Of a stretch of 64,000 nt of DNA, positions 63,867 through 64,000 are shown in pieces; the stretch's first letter is position 1, and every line of letters begins with the position of its first letter. The notes under the pieces are model-generated. The model did no database searches, was not told the origin of the DNA, and saw only the letters and a program-made list of their open reading frames with translations. The position numbers and the translations under genes are program-made. The stretch is from positions 8,063,045 through 8,127,044 of the forward strand of contig CM035350.1 of the NCBI GenBank assembly GCA_020137815.1. Direction: 5' to 3'. Source of the DNA: Hormiphora californensis. Its lineage: Eukaryota; Ctenophora; Tentaculata; Cydippida; Pleurobrachiidae.

Positions 63867-63921
63867 TCCATCTCCATCTCCATCTCTCTATCCCAGGGAG
63901 CCGCTGCATGCAAGCACAGAA
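60457..63921 (+). CDS. Formin, N-terminal GBD/FH3 part (continues beyond the window)
   Basis: Exons 60457-60534, 61912-62031, 62226-62370 and 63480-63525 join in phase; a small exon 63897-63921 is possible. The encoded sequence fits the Diaphanous GTPase-binding/FH3 armadillo region: NTPEHCANQLRLIQ, YTSIRNTLKNN, then WMKQFIAYGGLDNLISN (family pattern: W-x-x-x-F-x-x-x-G-L-x-x-L), then CAALSSIIGCITVVLGTKQG followed by LDLATTDPSVLSSIVLEIG (family pattern: C-x-x-A-x-x-N-T-x-x-G-x-x-x-x-x-x-P). In formins this region binds Rho GTPases and the C-terminal DAD to autoinhibit actin nucleation by FH2. The FH2 domain is outside the window, and 5' exons were not found before 60457. It could instead be another GBD/FH3-like protein. 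Element D lies in the first visible intron. Confidence 0.6.
60583..61886. mobile_element. Foldback element D, 1304 bp, TTAA-flanked
   Basis: Arms 60583-61193 and about 61277-61886 are near-perfect inverted copies around an 84-bp spacer. Ends are GGGTACACCTGGCG and its complement; TTAA flanks both sides (60579-60582 and 61887-61890). It shares the terminal GGGTAC and internal blocks (TGCAATTTTAGC, TCAGAAGGTCCGATTTTGGG, CAACCGTTTTTGCTGTAATT) with element A at 3978-5366, so both belong to one family. It inserted in a formin intron, its right end 25 bp from exon 61912-62031. Confidence 0.88.
62780..63130. repeat. About 45-bp tandem repeat with inverted CTGCAG-rich extension
   Basis: The unit CTGCAGTCCCTATAAGATTG plus a GGAATATTCCC segment is repeated about four times (62780-62960). 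It is followed by an inverted stretch rich in GCTGCAG and GGAATATTCCAAG, giving a locally palindromic tract in a formin intron. Confidence 0.88.
63281..63324. repeat. Perfect 44-bp palindrome
   Basis: AACATATTCTATCTCTCTGT-TA is followed immediately by its exact complement: 22 bp per arm and no spacer. Confidence 0.95.
63834..63862. repeat. (CT)n microsatellite
   Basis: Short CT run before the possible small formin exon at 63897. Confidence 0.95.
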
Positions 63922-64000
63922 GTATGTTTCCTTTTCAGGATGATCTGACACAGTGTCAAAAATATTTTCCAGCGTGCTAAATTTGAACACAGACACTCCT

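Overview
The window is nuclear DNA of an intron-rich animal. Genes have many short exons (45-280 bp) with GT/AG borders. Gene content (class A-like GPCR, cyclin D, ciliary dynein-2 intermediate chain, formin, CR1/L2-like LINEs) together with heavy CT/GA microsatellites and foldback repeats fits a marine invertebrate. An early-branching one such as a sponge is possible, but the sequence alone does not prove that. Exon structures were joined by hand, using splice sites, reading phase and family resemblance.

Layout: (1) 680-28852, minus strand: an ankyrin-repeat gene whose exons run from about 28.85 kb down to a stop at 680. A 17-kb intron of it holds two giant palindromic foldback elements with TA or 8-bp target duplications, a LINE 3' fragment, a satellite-like region, a GTTAGGACC-rich element and, on the plus strand, a complete five-exon GPCR gene (18902-22509). 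A third foldback, flanked by TTAA, lies in the next intron. (2) 31274-39802, plus strand: a cyclin D gene. Its fourth coding exon lies in a stretch of poor consensus next to a 100-N gap and is only dimly visible. (3) 41241-49960, minus strand: a DYNC2I2/WDR34 gene of 12 exons in consistent phase, 518 aa. Its introns hold a TA-flanked MITE, paired hairpins, four RFX X-box-like sites at 21-bp spacing, a tRNA-like sequence, an ORF1-only LINE lying almost on a splice donor, and an antisense two-exon gene for a 68-aa secreted peptide (46172-46506). (4) 50188-59513: two LINEs head to head. The minus-strand copy is badly corrupted; the plus-strand copy has a long intact ORF2. (5) 60457 to the right edge, plus strand: the N-terminal GBD/FH3 part of a formin gene, with a fourth foldback (TTAA-flanked) ending 25 bp before an exon.

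The host genes suggest cell-cycle entry (cyclin D), retrograde intraflagellar transport (DYNC2I2), actin assembly (formin) and sensing (GPCR), but nothing shows that they are co-regulated. The most unusual items are the long foldbacks with nearly identical arms and three kinds of target site, the nested secreted-peptide gene with a duplicated SYFG(L/M) motif, the X-box array inside a ciliary gene, and the ORF1-only retroelement. Several blocks (about 23.7-24.6, 25.5-25.8, 34.7-37.6 and 50.5-54.9 kb) carry homopolymer-like consensus errors, so absence of a gene there means little.
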